Part shown: in pieces, positions 38,665 through 47,537 of the stretch
Position numbering within the stretch: the first letter of the stretch is position 1
How the letters are laid out: each line of letters begins with the position of its first letter
NCBI RefSeq assembly: GCF_003314995.1
Contig: NZ_QNRH01000002.1
Span: 186,001 to 250,000 of the forward strand
DNA from: Pseudochrobactrum asaccharolyticum
GTDB taxonomy: Bacteria; Pseudomonadota; Alphaproteobacteria; Rhizobiales; Rhizobiaceae
Length of the DNA stretch: 64,000 nt
Reading direction: 5' to 3'
Position numbers and translations under genes: made by a program
Notes under the pieces: model-generated
The model's input: only the letters and a program-made list of their open reading frames with translations
What the model was told of the DNA's origin: nothing
The model's database searches: none

Positions 38665-38830
38665 AGATATTTTCCTACTGTCTGATGCGAAATAGTTTGG
38701 CCGCTATAACGAAAAACATTTCCTGAAACCATCAAAACAGCTTCACAAAACACAAGTTGGCGTAACCAAATGTGTAAACGAACCTGATCTGCTTGTTGCC
38801 GATCCGGTTCAGAAAATGATGATAAAGACC

Positions 38831-39748
38831 TTATTGCCCTGCGTAAGCCGCCTTAATCTTCAGAACTTTCTGGATATCACCAAGCAACTTTAACGGCTCC
38901 TGCTCGGCAGGTGCCAGAGCAAAAGCCGGATCAAAGTTCAGATGAATTTCTGCAGGCGTTTTCGGTTTTGGCAAATCTGTAATGAACCGGCTGATCGCCT
39001 GTTTATCATCATTCCCAATCATATCGGCGGATAAACCGGCCACGAAAGCCAGCGCCATAGAGCGGTATTTTTCAACCTCCGGTTCCGGATCATGATCATA
39101 CCCGATCAGCCCGACAAGGGTCATCATCACGTAATTGACGAAGAACCCCTGATCGTCGAGCTTTGCTGAGATTTCACGGAGTTTGATGTTGTCAACCGGC
39201 GGGGTTGGTTCATCCAAAGCATCAAATTTTGGCAATTCAGGCAATTCGGCACTGCCGGATAGCAGAACCTCGCCAATATGTTTGCCGTATAAACGAGCCT
39301 CACTCACATTCAGGATTTTGCTGTCTTTATCCCAGCGGTAAGCCACTTTGAGACTAAAGCCATCGTCTTTGAGCTTACTCAGATAACGCATCGCAGGAAG
39401 ATTGCTCGGCCAGAAACCCACAGACTGAATATGTACCTCGCCCCACTCCGGTAAGGTCTGCGCCTTTTCATCCAGCGCAGCGCTGCTGATTTCCACTTTT
39501 TGCGCTGTCCAGTTCTGATACATACCAGCGTTGAATGTAACATTGGTCAGTGTACAGCCATCTGCACGATAGGTAATTTCTGCATCATTCAAAAGCGAGG
39601 ACGCCTCGGAAAAAATTGCCGCACAAGGACCTTCCGCTTTAACCTCTGCCTGCTTTACCGGCTCTGCTGAACTTTGTTCTGCAAGGGCTGTGCCTGACCA
39701 TAAAGGCAGCATGACACAAGCGGATAACAGCGGGCGTAAAACGGACAT
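38831..39748 (-). CDS. Exported protein of unknown function
   Basis: 305 residues. A Sec signal peptide (MSVLRPLLSACVMLPLWSGTALA) is clear, with likely cleavage after ALA. The mature protein has two cysteines (GPCAAIF, DGCTLTNV) and alternating strands (TYRADGCTLTNVTFNAG, WTAQKVEISSAAL), suggesting a beta-rich fold, then a helical C-terminal third. No motif or family recognised. The gene stands alone between a terminator and a 166-base gap. Confidence 0.8.
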   Translation of the reverse strand: MSVLRPLLSACVMLPLWSGTALAEQSSAEPVKQAEVKAEGPCAAIFSEASSLLNDAEITYRADGCTLTNVTFNAGMYQNWTAQKVEISSAALDEKAQTLPEWGEVHIQSVGFWPSNLPAMRYLSKLKDDGFSLKVAYRWDKDSKILNVSEARLYGKHIGEVLLSGSAELPELPKFDALDEPTPPVDNIKLREISAKLDDQGFFVNYVMMTLVGLIGYDHDPEPEVEKYRSMALAFVAGLSADMIGNDDKQAISRFITDLPKPKTPAEIHLNFDPAFALAPAEQEPLKLLGDIQKVLKIKAAYAGQ

Positions 39749-39771
39749 AAGCGGCTCCTAAAAATGCGATA

Positions 39772-39796
39772 TCCCGCCGGTGTAACACCGGCGGGA
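39772..39796 (-). terminator. Hairpin terminator after the epimerase-like gene
   Basis: Perfect 11-bp GC-rich stem (TCCCGCCGGTG and complement) with a 3-base loop, 33 bases beyond the stop of gene 39829-40647. On the minus strand TTTTT follows 7 bases later. It separates this gene from the exported-protein gene. Confidence 0.65.
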
Positions 39797-39828
39797 CGCA
39801 ACAACAATTATTATTAAGTCGATGAAAC

Positions 39829-40647
39829 TTACTGTCCCAGCCCTGTGGCTTCCAGATATTTCATCGATTTTTTAATGTCATTATGATCACGCACCTCCAA
39901 AATCAGGCGCGGATTGCTGTCATATTGCTTGAGTGCTGCAAAGACGGCTTTCCAGTTGACTGTACCGTCACCGGTTGCCCAATGGCGGTCTGCATAGCCA
40001 TCCGCATCCTGCAAATGCACATGCTGCAAACGATTGGCTGCGGCGTGAACAAAATGGTCAACCGGTGCCGCACCGGTATTGCCATGAGCATAATGGGCAT
40101 GGCCTGTATCGATAGAAACCGCCACGGCAGATGAATTGAAACTGTCAGCCAGTTTCAGGCGCTCAAACGGATTGATGTCTTCAATATTCTCGATCACAAA
40201 AGTCACGCCCATATTTTCTGCACGGCGGATAGCCGGTGCCAGAGTGAGATGGGTGTTCTCCGTAATTTCTTCACGGCCTTTAAAGCCGTCATCCAGATGG
40301 TTGTAAGACCATGTGGTGAATGGGCTGTGAATCACAACCTGATCGGCACCGAGGAATTCACAAACATCCAGCGCCTGATCGAGACGTTTCTGCACAACGG
40401 TACGCACATCCGGATCCGGCGTATCAATAGTAAAGCCCCAGAACGGGCCATGAATGCCCAAACGTCCCTGATGACCATCCAGCTGCTTCTTGATTTCTTC
40501 AGCCATCGGTTTCCAGTCGCCGATCAAAACATCAGCATTGATAAAGCTCTGGATTTCCAGATCACGCGGCTTTTCCAGATACCAGTCGCGATGAACCGGC
40601 ATTTCCTCAACCAGCAGGGCAGCACCAATAATCGGCAGTTCAGACAT
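39829..40647 (-). CDS. Sugar phosphate isomerase/epimerase-like TIM-barrel protein
   Basis: 272 residues, xylose-isomerase-like TIM barrel (AP endonuclease 2 superfamily). Typical strand-end residues are GIHGPFWGFTID, ADQVVIHSPFT, TFVIENIEDINP, SIDTGHAHYAHG, QHVHLQDADG and LILEVRDHND; the His, Glu and Asp in these would bind a divalent metal. The start at 40647 has GAGGACGAG upstream. It is divergent from the ABC transporter cluster that starts at 41034, about 390 bases away, and may share its regulation. Substrate unknown. Confidence 0.85.
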   Translation of the reverse strand: MSELPIIGAALLVEEMPVHRDWYLEKPRDLEIQSFINADVLIGDWKPMAEEIKKQLDGHQGRLGIHGPFWGFTIDTPDPDVRTVVQKRLDQALDVCEFLGADQVVIHSPFTTWSYNHLDDGFKGREEITENTHLTLAPAIRRAENMGVTFVIENIEDINPFERLKLADSFNSSAVAVSIDTGHAHYAHGNTGAAPVDHFVHAAANRLQHVHLQDADGYADRHWATGDGTVNWKAVFAALKQYDSNPRLILEVRDHNDIKKSMKYLEATGLGQ

Positions 40648-41033
40648 TGTCTCGTCCTCGATAATAATCAGATAGCCACACTTGTTGAAGAATGGCGCCA
40701 AAATGCGATGCACAAAACGGTTTCAGATTATGCATCAGTCAACGGCACCGCAACTCTGCCGGTCGCCGCATGGGCGCGCTCTTGCCTGTCTTATATGTCA
40801 GGCATTTTACAGTCAGGCGCGCAGAGCTTCAAAATCAAAAAATTCATAAATAATTCATGCCGTTGCAACACAGAAAATCATCGTCAAGAGAACGTCACGA
40901 AAAGATAAAATCAGATTTATACCCCTGTCATACAGAGAGCCTATTCCGCTGCCAGCCCATGCTGATACCGGTTTTCTCCTCCTCTTCCGTCACCGGCCGG
41001 CATGACATTTCTGTCAACAACGGGAGACCTTTG
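40648..41033. other. Divergent intergenic region, about 390 bp
   Basis: No gene seen. It must hold the promoters of the epimerase-like gene and the plus-strand transporter cluster. The only symmetric element noted is TGCCTG/CAGGCA with 10-base spacing (40783-40804), a weak operator candidate. Confidence 0.5.
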
Positions 41034-42668
41034 ATGGTTTCGATTAACCGGCGTAATGCACTCGGCCTGATCGGCTTCGGCGCAGCCTCTTTGACCCTGC
41101 CACGCTTTGCTATTGCGCAGAGCAATGACCGTCCTTCCATCACCATTGCGGTGCAGAAAGTATCCAATTCCAATACGCTGGATGTATTGCGCGAGCAGTC
41201 CAATGTGGGCGAACGCGTTTTCTTCTCGCAATTGTGGGAAGCGCTCATCGGTCTTGATTATATGAATAATCTCGTTCGTGCACCGGCACTGGCGACCGAG
41301 TGGAAGCGCATTGACGATCAGACTGTTGAACTGAAATTGCGTCCGGGCGTCAAATTCCACAACGGTGATGAAATGACCGCTGAAGATGTGGCTTTCACAT
41401 TCAGTGCAGATCGTATGTTCGGCGATACCAAACCAAATACCGGCGAGACCCTGCGTGTTCTGGAAATGAACCCGACCAATCGCGAGAGTAAAGAACTGCC
41501 GCCGGAAGTGCCGGCCACAGCGCGCCGCAACTTCCCGTCGCTGCTCGGCGTTGAGATCGTTGACAAATATACCGTGCGCTTCAAAAACGGTACGCCGGAT
41601 ATCACACTGGAAGGCCGCATTTCCCGTTACGGCAGCCAGATCATGAACCGCCGCGCCTATGAGGAAGCCAGCAGCTATCTCGATTGGGCGCGTAAACCTG
41701 TGACCACCGGCCCTTATAAGATTGTTGAATTCAAGCCGGATAATTATCTGCAGCTTGAAGCCCATGATGAGTATTGGGGCGGTCGCCCGCCACTGAAAAG
41801 CATCCGCTTTGTTGAGGTGCCAGAAGTCGCTTCCCGTGTGAATGGTCTGCTCTCCGGTGAATATGATTTCGCTTGCGATATTCCGCCGGATCAGATCGAA
41901 ACCATCGAGAAAAATCCGGAATTCGAAGTTCTCGGCGGCGCGGTGCTCAACCACCGTCTGACCGTGTTTGATAAAAACCATCCGCAGCTTGCCAATCCGC
42001 TGATCCGTCGCGCTTTCACCCATGCGATTGACCGTCAGGCTATCGTGGACAGCCTCTGGGCAGGCCGCACAGAAATTCCGGCCGGTCTGCAATGGGCCTA
42101 TTATGATGACATGTTCATCAAGGACTGGACTGTACCGGAATATAATCCGGATCTCGCCCGCCAACTGCTCAAAGAAGCCGGTTATAAAGGCGATCCGATC
42201 CCTTATCGTCTGCTCAACAATTATTACACCAACCAGACCGCTACCGGTCAGATTCTGGTGGAGATGTGGCAGCAGGCCGGTCTCAATGTTGAGATCGAGA
42301 TGAAGGAAAACTGGCAGCAGGTGCTGGAACAGACCCCGACCCGCGCTGTGCGTGACTGGTCGAACTCTGCGCCGTTCAATGATCCGGTTTCCTCCATTGT
42401 CAGCCAGCATGGCCCGAACGGCCAGCAGCAGCAGGTCGGCGAATGGACCAATAAGGAAATGAACGAGCTGTCCGGTTTCCTTGAAACCAGCATGGATCAG
42501 GGCAAGCGCCGTGAAGCCTTCAAGCGGATGCTGGAAATCTGCGAGCGTGAAGATCCGGCCTATACGCTGCTGCATCAGAACGCGACCTTCACCGCCAAAC
42601 GTAAATCCGTGAAATGGAAAGCCGCACCGGCCTTCGCCATGGAATTCCGTAGCAACAACTGGGGCTAA
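41034..42668 (+). CDS. Extracellular solute-binding protein, family 5, with Tat-like signal
   Basis: 544 residues. Signal peptide begins MVSINRRNALGLIGFGAAS with twin arginines, suggesting Tat export, and likely cleavage after FAIAQ. Family 5 features are KLRPGVKFHNGDEMTAEDV, VTTGPYKIVEF, and RRAFTHAIDRQAIVDSLW. The start at 41034 is preceded by GGGAG. First gene of a plus-strand cluster with two ATPases and two permeases. A strong terminator-like hairpin follows directly, so the binding protein is probably made in excess of the transporter. Ligand unknown; opines, peptides or similar amides are possible. Confidence 0.9.
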   Translation: MVSINRRNALGLIGFGAASLTLPRFAIAQSNDRPSITIAVQKVSNSNTLDVLREQSNVGERVFFSQLWEALIGLDYMNNLVRAPALATEWKRIDDQTVELKLRPGVKFHNGDEMTAEDVAFTFSADRMFGDTKPNTGETLRVLEMNPTNRESKELPPEVPATARRNFPSLLGVEIVDKYTVRFKNGTPDITLEGRISRYGSQIMNRRAYEEASSYLDWARKPVTTGPYKIVEFKPDNYLQLEAHDEYWGGRPPLKSIRFVEVPEVASRVNGLLSGEYDFACDIPPDQIETIEKNPEFEVLGGAVLNHRLTVFDKNHPQLANPLIRRAFTHAIDRQAIVDSLWAGRTEIPAGLQWAYYDDMFIKDWTVPEYNPDLARQLLKEAGYKGDPIPYRLLNNYYTNQTATGQILVEMWQQAGLNVEIEMKENWQQVLEQTPTRAVRDWSNSAPFNDPVSSIVSQHGPNGQQQQVGEWTNKEMNELSGFLETSMDQGKRREAFKRMLEICEREDPAYTLLHQNATFTAKRKSVKWKAAPAFAMEFRSNNWG

Positions 42669-42676
42669 GCCCTGTG

Positions 42677-42713
42677 AGCCATGCGGGTGTCACCATCCGC
42701 ATGGCTTTTTTTG
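42677..42713 (+). terminator. Partial terminator/attenuator between binding protein and ATPase genes
   Basis: Perfect 10-bp stem AGCCATGCGG with its complement, 10-base loop and seven T, 9 bases after the binding-protein stop. It has all features of a Rho-independent terminator yet sits inside the transporter cluster, so it should lower downstream expression. Confidence 0.8.
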
Positions 42714-42766
42714 TTTCATTCTCTGCTTCGGCATCTGATGCCGTTATTTATGACAGGAGCGCGTCG

Positions 42767-43801
42767 ATGGCTTTGGTCGAGATCGCCGATCTGAAAGTGG
42801 CTTTTGACGGCGTGCAGGTTTTGCACGGTATCAATCTGAAAATCGAAAAGGGCGAAGCCGTCGGGCTGGTCGGGGAATCCGGTTGCGGCAAATCCGTGAC
42901 ATGGCTGGCAGCACTCGGACTATTGCCGAAGAAAGCCACGATATCCGGTTCGGTGATGATCGACGATGCCAATCTGGTTGGTGCGCCACAGCGTAAACTG
43001 GAATCTGTGCGCGGATCACGCATTGCCATGATTTTTCAGGACCCGTCCTCTTCGCTCAATCCGGTAATCCGTGTCGGCAAGCAAATCGAAGAAGCGGTGA
43101 AACTGCATCGTGGCATTTCCGGTGCGGCTGCGCGCAAAGAAGCGCTGCGCCTGCTGGAACTGGTCGGTATTCCCGATGCTGCCCGCCGTCTTGATAATTT
43201 TCCGCATGAGTTTTCCGGCGGGCAGAACCAGCGTCTGATGATCGCCATGGCGCTTGCCGGTGAGCCGGATTTGCTGATTGCCGATGAGCCAACCACGGCG
43301 CTGGACGCCACTATTCAGGCGCAGGTGCTCGACCTGCTTGCCCGTATCCGTCAGGAAACCGGCATGGCAATTGTATTTATCAGCCATGATCTGGGTGCCG
43401 TGTCGCAAATCTGCGAACGTGTCTGCGTGATGTATGCCGGACGCATGATCGAGAAAAGCTCGACAGAAGCTCTGTTCGCGCAACCGCGTCATCCCTATAC
43501 ACGCGGGCTTTTTGATGCAATCCCGCGCATCGATGGTGGCCGCGAGCGTCTTATCCCAATTGAAGGCACGGTGCCGGAACCGGGAAAACTGCCGAAAGGC
43601 TGTGCCTTCTCTCCGCGCTGCAACCGTGCGGAAAACCGTTGCAAAAGCGATCTGCCACCTTTGACCGGCAATCAGGATGATCGTTATGTCGCCTGTTTCC
43701 GTCCTGTCGAAATACGCGACACTGTTATTCCTGCGGCACCGGTTGTGCCTGCTGTGTTTACAACTCCGGCTCCGGCAACACAGCAGCAGGTGCTGTCATG
43801 A
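42767..43801 (+). CDS. Peptide/opine-type ABC transporter ATPase (DppD/OppD-like)
   Basis: 344 residues. Walker [19 protein letters not shown], signature EFSGGQNQRLMIA, Walker [13 protein letters not shown]-terminal cysteine pattern GCAFSPRCNRAENRC and YVACF. The signature reads SGGQNQ rather than the more common SGGQRQ. A Pro/Ala-rich tail (residues 325-344) is unusual in length. The start at 42767 (MALVEIADLKVAFD) has AGGAG 8 bases upstream. It overlaps the next ATPase gene by 4 bases. Confidence 0.92.
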   Translation: MALVEIADLKVAFDGVQVLHGINLKIEKGEAVGLVGESGCGKSVTWLAALGLLPKKATISGSVMIDDANLVGAPQRKLESVRGSRIAMIFQDPSSSLNPVIRVGKQIEEAVKLHRGISGAAARKEALRLLELVGIPDAARRLDNFPHEFSGGQNQRLMIAMALAGEPDLLIADEPTTALDATIQAQVLDLLARIRQETGMAIVFISHDLGAVSQICERVCVMYAGRMIEKSSTEALFAQPRHPYTRGLFDAIPRIDGGRERLIPIEGTVPEPGKLPKGCAFSPRCNRAENRCKSDLPPLTGNQDDRYVACFRPVEIRDTVIPAAPVVPAVFTTPAPATQQQVLS

Positions 43802-44817
43802 ACAAGCCGCTGCTCGAAGCTAAAAATCTAAGCAAAATCTATACGTCAAAACGCGGGTTGTTTGCCAAGCCCACAGAAGTCAAAGCCGTTGATGCGGTGA
43901 GCCTGTCCATACAAAAAGGCAAAACGCTGGGTATTGTCGGCGAAAGCGGTTCCGGCAAATCCACCACCGGTCGCTTGTTACTCGGGCTGGAGCGCCCGAG
44001 TACCGGTGATGTGCGTTTTGACGATGAGGTTCTGCCGCCTGCTCGTACCAATGAATGGCGGGCTTTGCGCAAACGCATGCAACTGGTTTATCAGGATCCG
44101 CTAGCCGCTCTCGACCGCCGCCTGACCATCGCCACACAGATTGAAGAACCGCTGCTGATCCATGGCATCGGTGATAAAGAAAGCCGTACGGCACGGGTTA
44201 AAGAGCTGATGCAATCGGTCGGCCTGATGCCGCATCATGCAGCGCGTTTTCCTCATGAGCTTTCCGGCGGACAGCGCCAGCGTGTGGTGATTGCCCGTGC
44301 CATTGCCTGCAATCCTGAACTGCTGGTTTGCGACGAGGCGGTCTCTGCATTGGATGTTTCCATTCAGGCACAGGTAGTCAATCTGCTACGCGACCTGCAG
44401 GAGAAAAACGGCATTGCCATGGTGTTTATTAGCCATGATCTGAAAGTGGTACGCAATATCAGTGACCGCGTGGCCGTGATGTATCTGGGGCGGATTGTTG
44501 AGGAAGCACCGTCCGATGTGATTTTTCAGGCACCCCAGCATCCTTATACGCAGGCACTGGTTTCCAGTATTCCGGTGCCCGGCACGCTCCTGAGCAATCG
44601 CATTATCCTGCAGGGCGAGCCGCCAAATCCGGCTGCCAGACCAAGCGGCTGTGCCTTTCACCCACGTTGCCGTTTCGCCTCGGAGCGCTGTCGCACCGAT
44701 GTGCCGGAAACCTTGCACACCGGCAAAGAGCATAGTGTTGCCTGTCATCTCTATGACAAGGGGCAAACAAGCCATCTCTATGACGGCGTATCGCAACCCG
44801 TAGCATTAGCCGGATAA
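43798..44817 (+). CDS. Peptide/opine-type ABC transporter ATPase (DppF/OppF-like)
   Basis: 339 residues. Walker [21 protein letters not shown], signature [12 protein letters not shown], Walker B LLVCDEAVSALD, where Ala replaces the more usual Pro after Glu. C-terminal GCAFHPRCRFASERC and VACHL match the oligopeptide ATPase tail. Twelve bases separate it from the first permease gene. Works with the preceding ATPase. Confidence 0.92.
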   Translation: MNKPLLEAKNLSKIYTSKRGLFAKPTEVKAVDAVSLSIQKGKTLGIVGESGSGKSTTGRLLLGLERPSTGDVRFDDEVLPPARTNEWRALRKRMQLVYQDPLAALDRRLTIATQIEEPLLIHGIGDKESRTARVKELMQSVGLMPHHAARFPHELSGGQRQRVVIARAIACNPELLVCDEAVSALDVSIQAQVVNLLRDLQEKNGIAMVFISHDLKVVRNISDRVAVMYLGRIVEEAPSDVIFQAPQHPYTQALVSSIPVPGTLLSNRIILQGEPPNPAARPSGCAFHPRCRFASERCRTDVPETLHTGKEHSVACHLYDKGQTSHLYDGVSQPVALAG

Positions 44818-44829
44818 CAGGACAGACTG

Positions 44830-45759
44830 ATGATTTCCTTTTTCCTCACCCGTCTGTTGCGGGCTTTTATTACCGTCATGCTGGTTGTGACCTTTGCCTT
44901 TATCGTGCTGCGCATGTCCGGCGATCCGGCACAGATCATTCTCGGCCCCGATGCACCGCCGCAGGCGATTGAAGCCTTCCGCAAGGCATGGGGGCTGGAT
45001 CAGCCGATCCTCGTGCAATATTTCAGCTATTTCGGGGCGATTTTTCAGGGTGATCTCGGTGTCTCTATGCGCGACGGCCAGAAAGCGATTGATCTGGTTG
45101 CCGAGCGTATTCCGGCCACGCTGATGCTGACTATTCCGACCTTGCTGCTTAATCTGGCAATCGGTATTCCTGCCGGTGTTTATGCGGCACTCCATCGCGA
45201 CAGTATTATCGACCGGCTGGTGATGATGACCGCCATTATCGGCTTTACCTTGCCGAATTTTGTGCTCGGTCTGGTGCTGGTGCTGATCTTCTCCGTGACA
45301 CTGAAATGGCTGCCATCGGGCGGTAGTGATACATGGATGCATGCCATTCTGCCGGTGCTCACCATGAGCATTGCCGGTGCAGCTATTCTCGCCCGCTTTG
45401 CCCGCAGTGCGATGATCGAAATTCTCGGCCAACCCTATATCCGCACCGCTAGTGCCAAGGGTGTGCGCTGGGGCGATGTGATCCGTAATCATGCATTGCC
45501 CAATGCAGCTATCCCGATTGTGACATTGGTCGGCTTCATGGTCGGCTCACTGGTGGCTGGCGCGGTGGTGATTGAATCCCTGTTCTCATGGCCGGGTGTC
45601 GGGCGCCTGTTGGTAGTTGCCGTCTCCAACCGCGATCTGGCAGTGGTGCAATGTATCCTGCTGCTCATTGCCTCCACCATGGTGCTGTCCAATCTTGTTG
45701 TTGACCTGCTCTATGGTTTTCTTGATCCGCGCCTGCGCGATAATCAGGCCAAAGCGTAA
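44830..45759 (+). CDS. ABC transporter permease (DppB/OppB-like)
   Basis: 309 residues. N-terminal helix (AFITVMLVVTFAFIVLRMSG) followed by DPAQIILGPDAPPQAIEAFR, five further helices, coupling loop YIRTASAKGVRWGDVIRNHALPNA and the end FLDPRLRDNQAKA. AGGAC lies 8 bases before the ATG. Spaced 12 bases from each neighbour, so one transcript with the ATPases and the second permease. Confidence 0.92.
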   Translation: MISFFLTRLLRAFITVMLVVTFAFIVLRMSGDPAQIILGPDAPPQAIEAFRKAWGLDQPILVQYFSYFGAIFQGDLGVSMRDGQKAIDLVAERIPATLMLTIPTLLLNLAIGIPAGVYAALHRDSIIDRLVMMTAIIGFTLPNFVLGLVLVLIFSVTLKWLPSGGSDTWMHAILPVLTMSIAGAAILARFARSAMIEILGQPYIRTASAKGVRWGDVIRNHALPNAAIPIVTLVGFMVGSLVAGAVVIESLFSWPGVGRLLVVAVSNRDLAVVQCILLLIASTMVLSNLVVDLLYGFLDPRLRDNQAKA

Positions 45760-45771
45760 AGGAACCGGCTG

Positions 45772-46647
45772 ATGTCTGAACTCTCAATCAGTGACAGTGC
45801 CGTTGTGCCGGCGGTGAATGCTCAAAAGCGGAAAAAGAAACGCATACCATTACTGGTGATGCTATCACTTGTCTGGTTTGCCGCGATGATCATCATCGCT
45901 ATCGCAGCCGACTGGATCCGCCCCTATAGTATTACCGCCATGGATCTTAAAAGCCGCCTTGTGATGCCAGGTCATCCGCAACACTGGCTCGGTACAGATG
46001 AGGTCGGGCGCGATGTATTATCCCGTCTGATTGAATCGATCCGTGTCTCTCTGCTGATTGCTTTTGGTGCAACCATCATCTCCACCCTGCTCGGTACCAC
46101 CGTCGGTTTTCTTGCTGCCAATTTCCGCAAGACCGTAGAACAAGTCGTGCTGACACTGGCAGATTTTCAGGCGGCACTGCCATTCCTGATCCTTGCCCTG
46201 TCCGTGCTGGCCTTCTTCGGTAATTCCATGATGCTGCTGGTTTGCCTGATGGGGCTTTACGGCTGGGAACGCTATGCACGTATCGCCCGTGGCCTGGCGA
46301 TTTCCGCCAGTTCGCAGGGCTATGCCGCAGCAGTGACGCAGCTTGGAGCCAAGCAATCATGGGTCTATCTGCGCCATATTCTGCCGAATATCGCCTCGAC
46401 GCTGATCGTCTCCATGACACTTACTTTCCCTGAAATCATTCTGCTGGAAAGCAGCCTGTCCTTCTTGGGTCTCGGCGTGCAACCACCGAAGTCCAGCCTC
46501 GGCAATATGGTCGGTTACGGGCGTGAATATCTGACCACCGCGCCATGGATCATGCTGGCACCGGCCTTTGTGATCATGTTCACCACGCTGTCGATTTCCA
46601 TCCTTGGTGACTGGCTGCGCGACAAACTTGATCCGACCATTCGTTAA
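45772..46647 (+). CDS. ABC transporter permease (DppC/OppC-like)
   Basis: 291 residues. After a basic cytoplasmic start (QKRKKKRIP) comes one helix, the family signature HWLGTDEVGRDVLSRLI, and five helices with coupling loop ATQLGAKQSWVYLRHILPN-like sequence (residues 180-205). The C-terminus GDWLRDKLDPTIR is typical. The phosphodiesterase gene follows after 14 bases. Confidence 0.92.
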   Translation: MSELSISDSAVVPAVNAQKRKKKRIPLLVMLSLVWFAAMIIIAIAADWIRPYSITAMDLKSRLVMPGHPQHWLGTDEVGRDVLSRLIESIRVSLLIAFGATIISTLLGTTVGFLAANFRKTVEQVVLTLADFQAALPFLILALSVLAFFGNSMMLLVCLMGLYGWERYARIARGLAISASSQGYAAAVTQLGAKQSWVYLRHILPNIASTLIVSMTLTFPEIILLESSLSFLGLGVQPPKSSLGNMVGYGREYLTTAPWIMLAPAFVIMFTTLSISILGDWLRDKLDPTIR

Positions 46648-46661
46648 AAGGAATATCTGTA

Positions 46662-47378
46662 ATGACACGTATTATCGGCCATCGCGGCGCGCGCAATCTC
46701 TGGCCTGAAAACTCCCTCTCCGGTTTTCGCAAAACCGCTGATCTCAATATTGCCGGCGTGGAATTTGATCTGCATCTGACCAATGCCGGTGAAGTGGTCG
46801 TGCTGCATGATCCGACACTGGAACGCACCACCAACGGTATCGGTGATGTCGCAGAGCTTTCCAAATATGCGCGTGTGAATACTTATTTGCGTGAAAGCAT
46901 GGACGAACATATTCCGCTGTTTGAAGAGGTTTTGGAAATCTTCAAACCGACCGGCATGGAACTGCATGTGGAACTAAAAAACCGCGCCAATGGTGATCTC
47001 TATGACGGCCTCACCGATGCCGTTGTGCAAATCATCCGCGCACAGGGTATGGAAGACCAGTGTATTCTCACCGGCTTTACCCGTCAGGTATTAGAGCAAG
47101 TGAAAGATATTGCACCGGAAATGCGTCGCCTCGCCTCACTCAATACTTTCAGTGCCACTATTCTCGGCGGCTTGCAGGAAGCACTCGACTATTTCGACAC
47201 CCATGCCGATATTCTCGCAGTAGAAAAAGCCTTACTCTCCCATAGCTGGGGCGAAATTATCGATCGAATTGCACCGGAACGTCTGGGCGTTTGGGTGCCG
47301 AATACCGAACCGGAACTGGCCTACTGGAAAAACACCCCGATCCGTCAGATCACCACAGACCGGCCTGATCTCGCCTGA
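46662..47378 (+). CDS. Glycerophosphodiester phosphodiesterase
   Basis: 238 residues, GDPD TIM barrel. Catalytic His and metal ligands are visible in GHRGARNLWPENSLSGF, VEFDLHLTNAGEVVVLHDPT (Glu, Asp and second His) and ELHVELKN. No signal peptide, so it is the cytoplasmic UgpQ-like form, which cleaves glycerophosphodiesters to sn-glycerol-3-phosphate and an alcohol. It sits at the end of a transporter operon of the peptide type, not the Ugp type, 14 bases after the permease gene, so the imported compound may carry a phosphodiester. Followed by a strong terminator. Confidence 0.9.
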   Translation: MTRIIGHRGARNLWPENSLSGFRKTADLNIAGVEFDLHLTNAGEVVVLHDPTLERTTNGIGDVAELSKYARVNTYLRESMDEHIPLFEEVLEIFKPTGMELHVELKNRANGDLYDGLTDAVVQIIRAQGMEDQCILTGFTRQVLEQVKDIAPEMRRLASLNTFSATILGGLQEALDYFDTHADILAVEKALLSHSWGEIIDRIAPERLGVWVPNTEPELAYWKNTPIRQITTDRPDLA

Positions 47379-47386
47379 CCGCAGAG

Positions 47387-47423
47387 TAATTTCCCGTTTA
47401 TTTACCGGATAAACGGGAAATTA
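47387..47423 (+). terminator. Hairpin terminator after the phosphodiesterase gene
   Basis: Perfect 15-bp stem (TAATTTCCCGTTTAT and complement) with a 7-base loop, 8 bases after the stop. The T-run is weak (TTATATAC), but the stem is long and the operon boundary is clear. Confidence 0.65.
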
Positions 47424-47426
47424 TAT

Positions 47427-47443
47427 ACAATATTGTCGACAAT
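47427..47443. promoter_or_regulatory. Palindromic operator candidate upstream of allE
   Basis: Two overlapping perfect palindromes, ACAATATTGT (47427-47436) and ATTGTCGACAAT (47432-47443), giving three ACAAT half-sites. Located 95 bases before the allE start. TTGT-N2-ACAA is a shape used by several GntR-family regulators; the actual regulator is unknown. Confidence 0.5.
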
Positions 47444-47537
47444 TTATAAATTTCAGTGATAATCCCGTTAAGCCCTATTGCAGAATTGCCGAAAACCGGC
47501 CTGACTGTTGCAGAGGAAAACGGAAACGGGAGATATT

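Noticed and set aside
40941-42575. A 544-codon open frame antisense to the family 5 binding-protein gene
   Set aside because: It mirrors the real gene, has no ribosome site or family features, and the opposite strand has a signal peptide and clear binding-protein motifs.
44806-45492. A 228-codon minus-strand open frame opposite the DppB-like permease gene
   Set aside because: Low-complexity His/Asn/Gln-rich product typical of the antisense of a membrane-protein gene.
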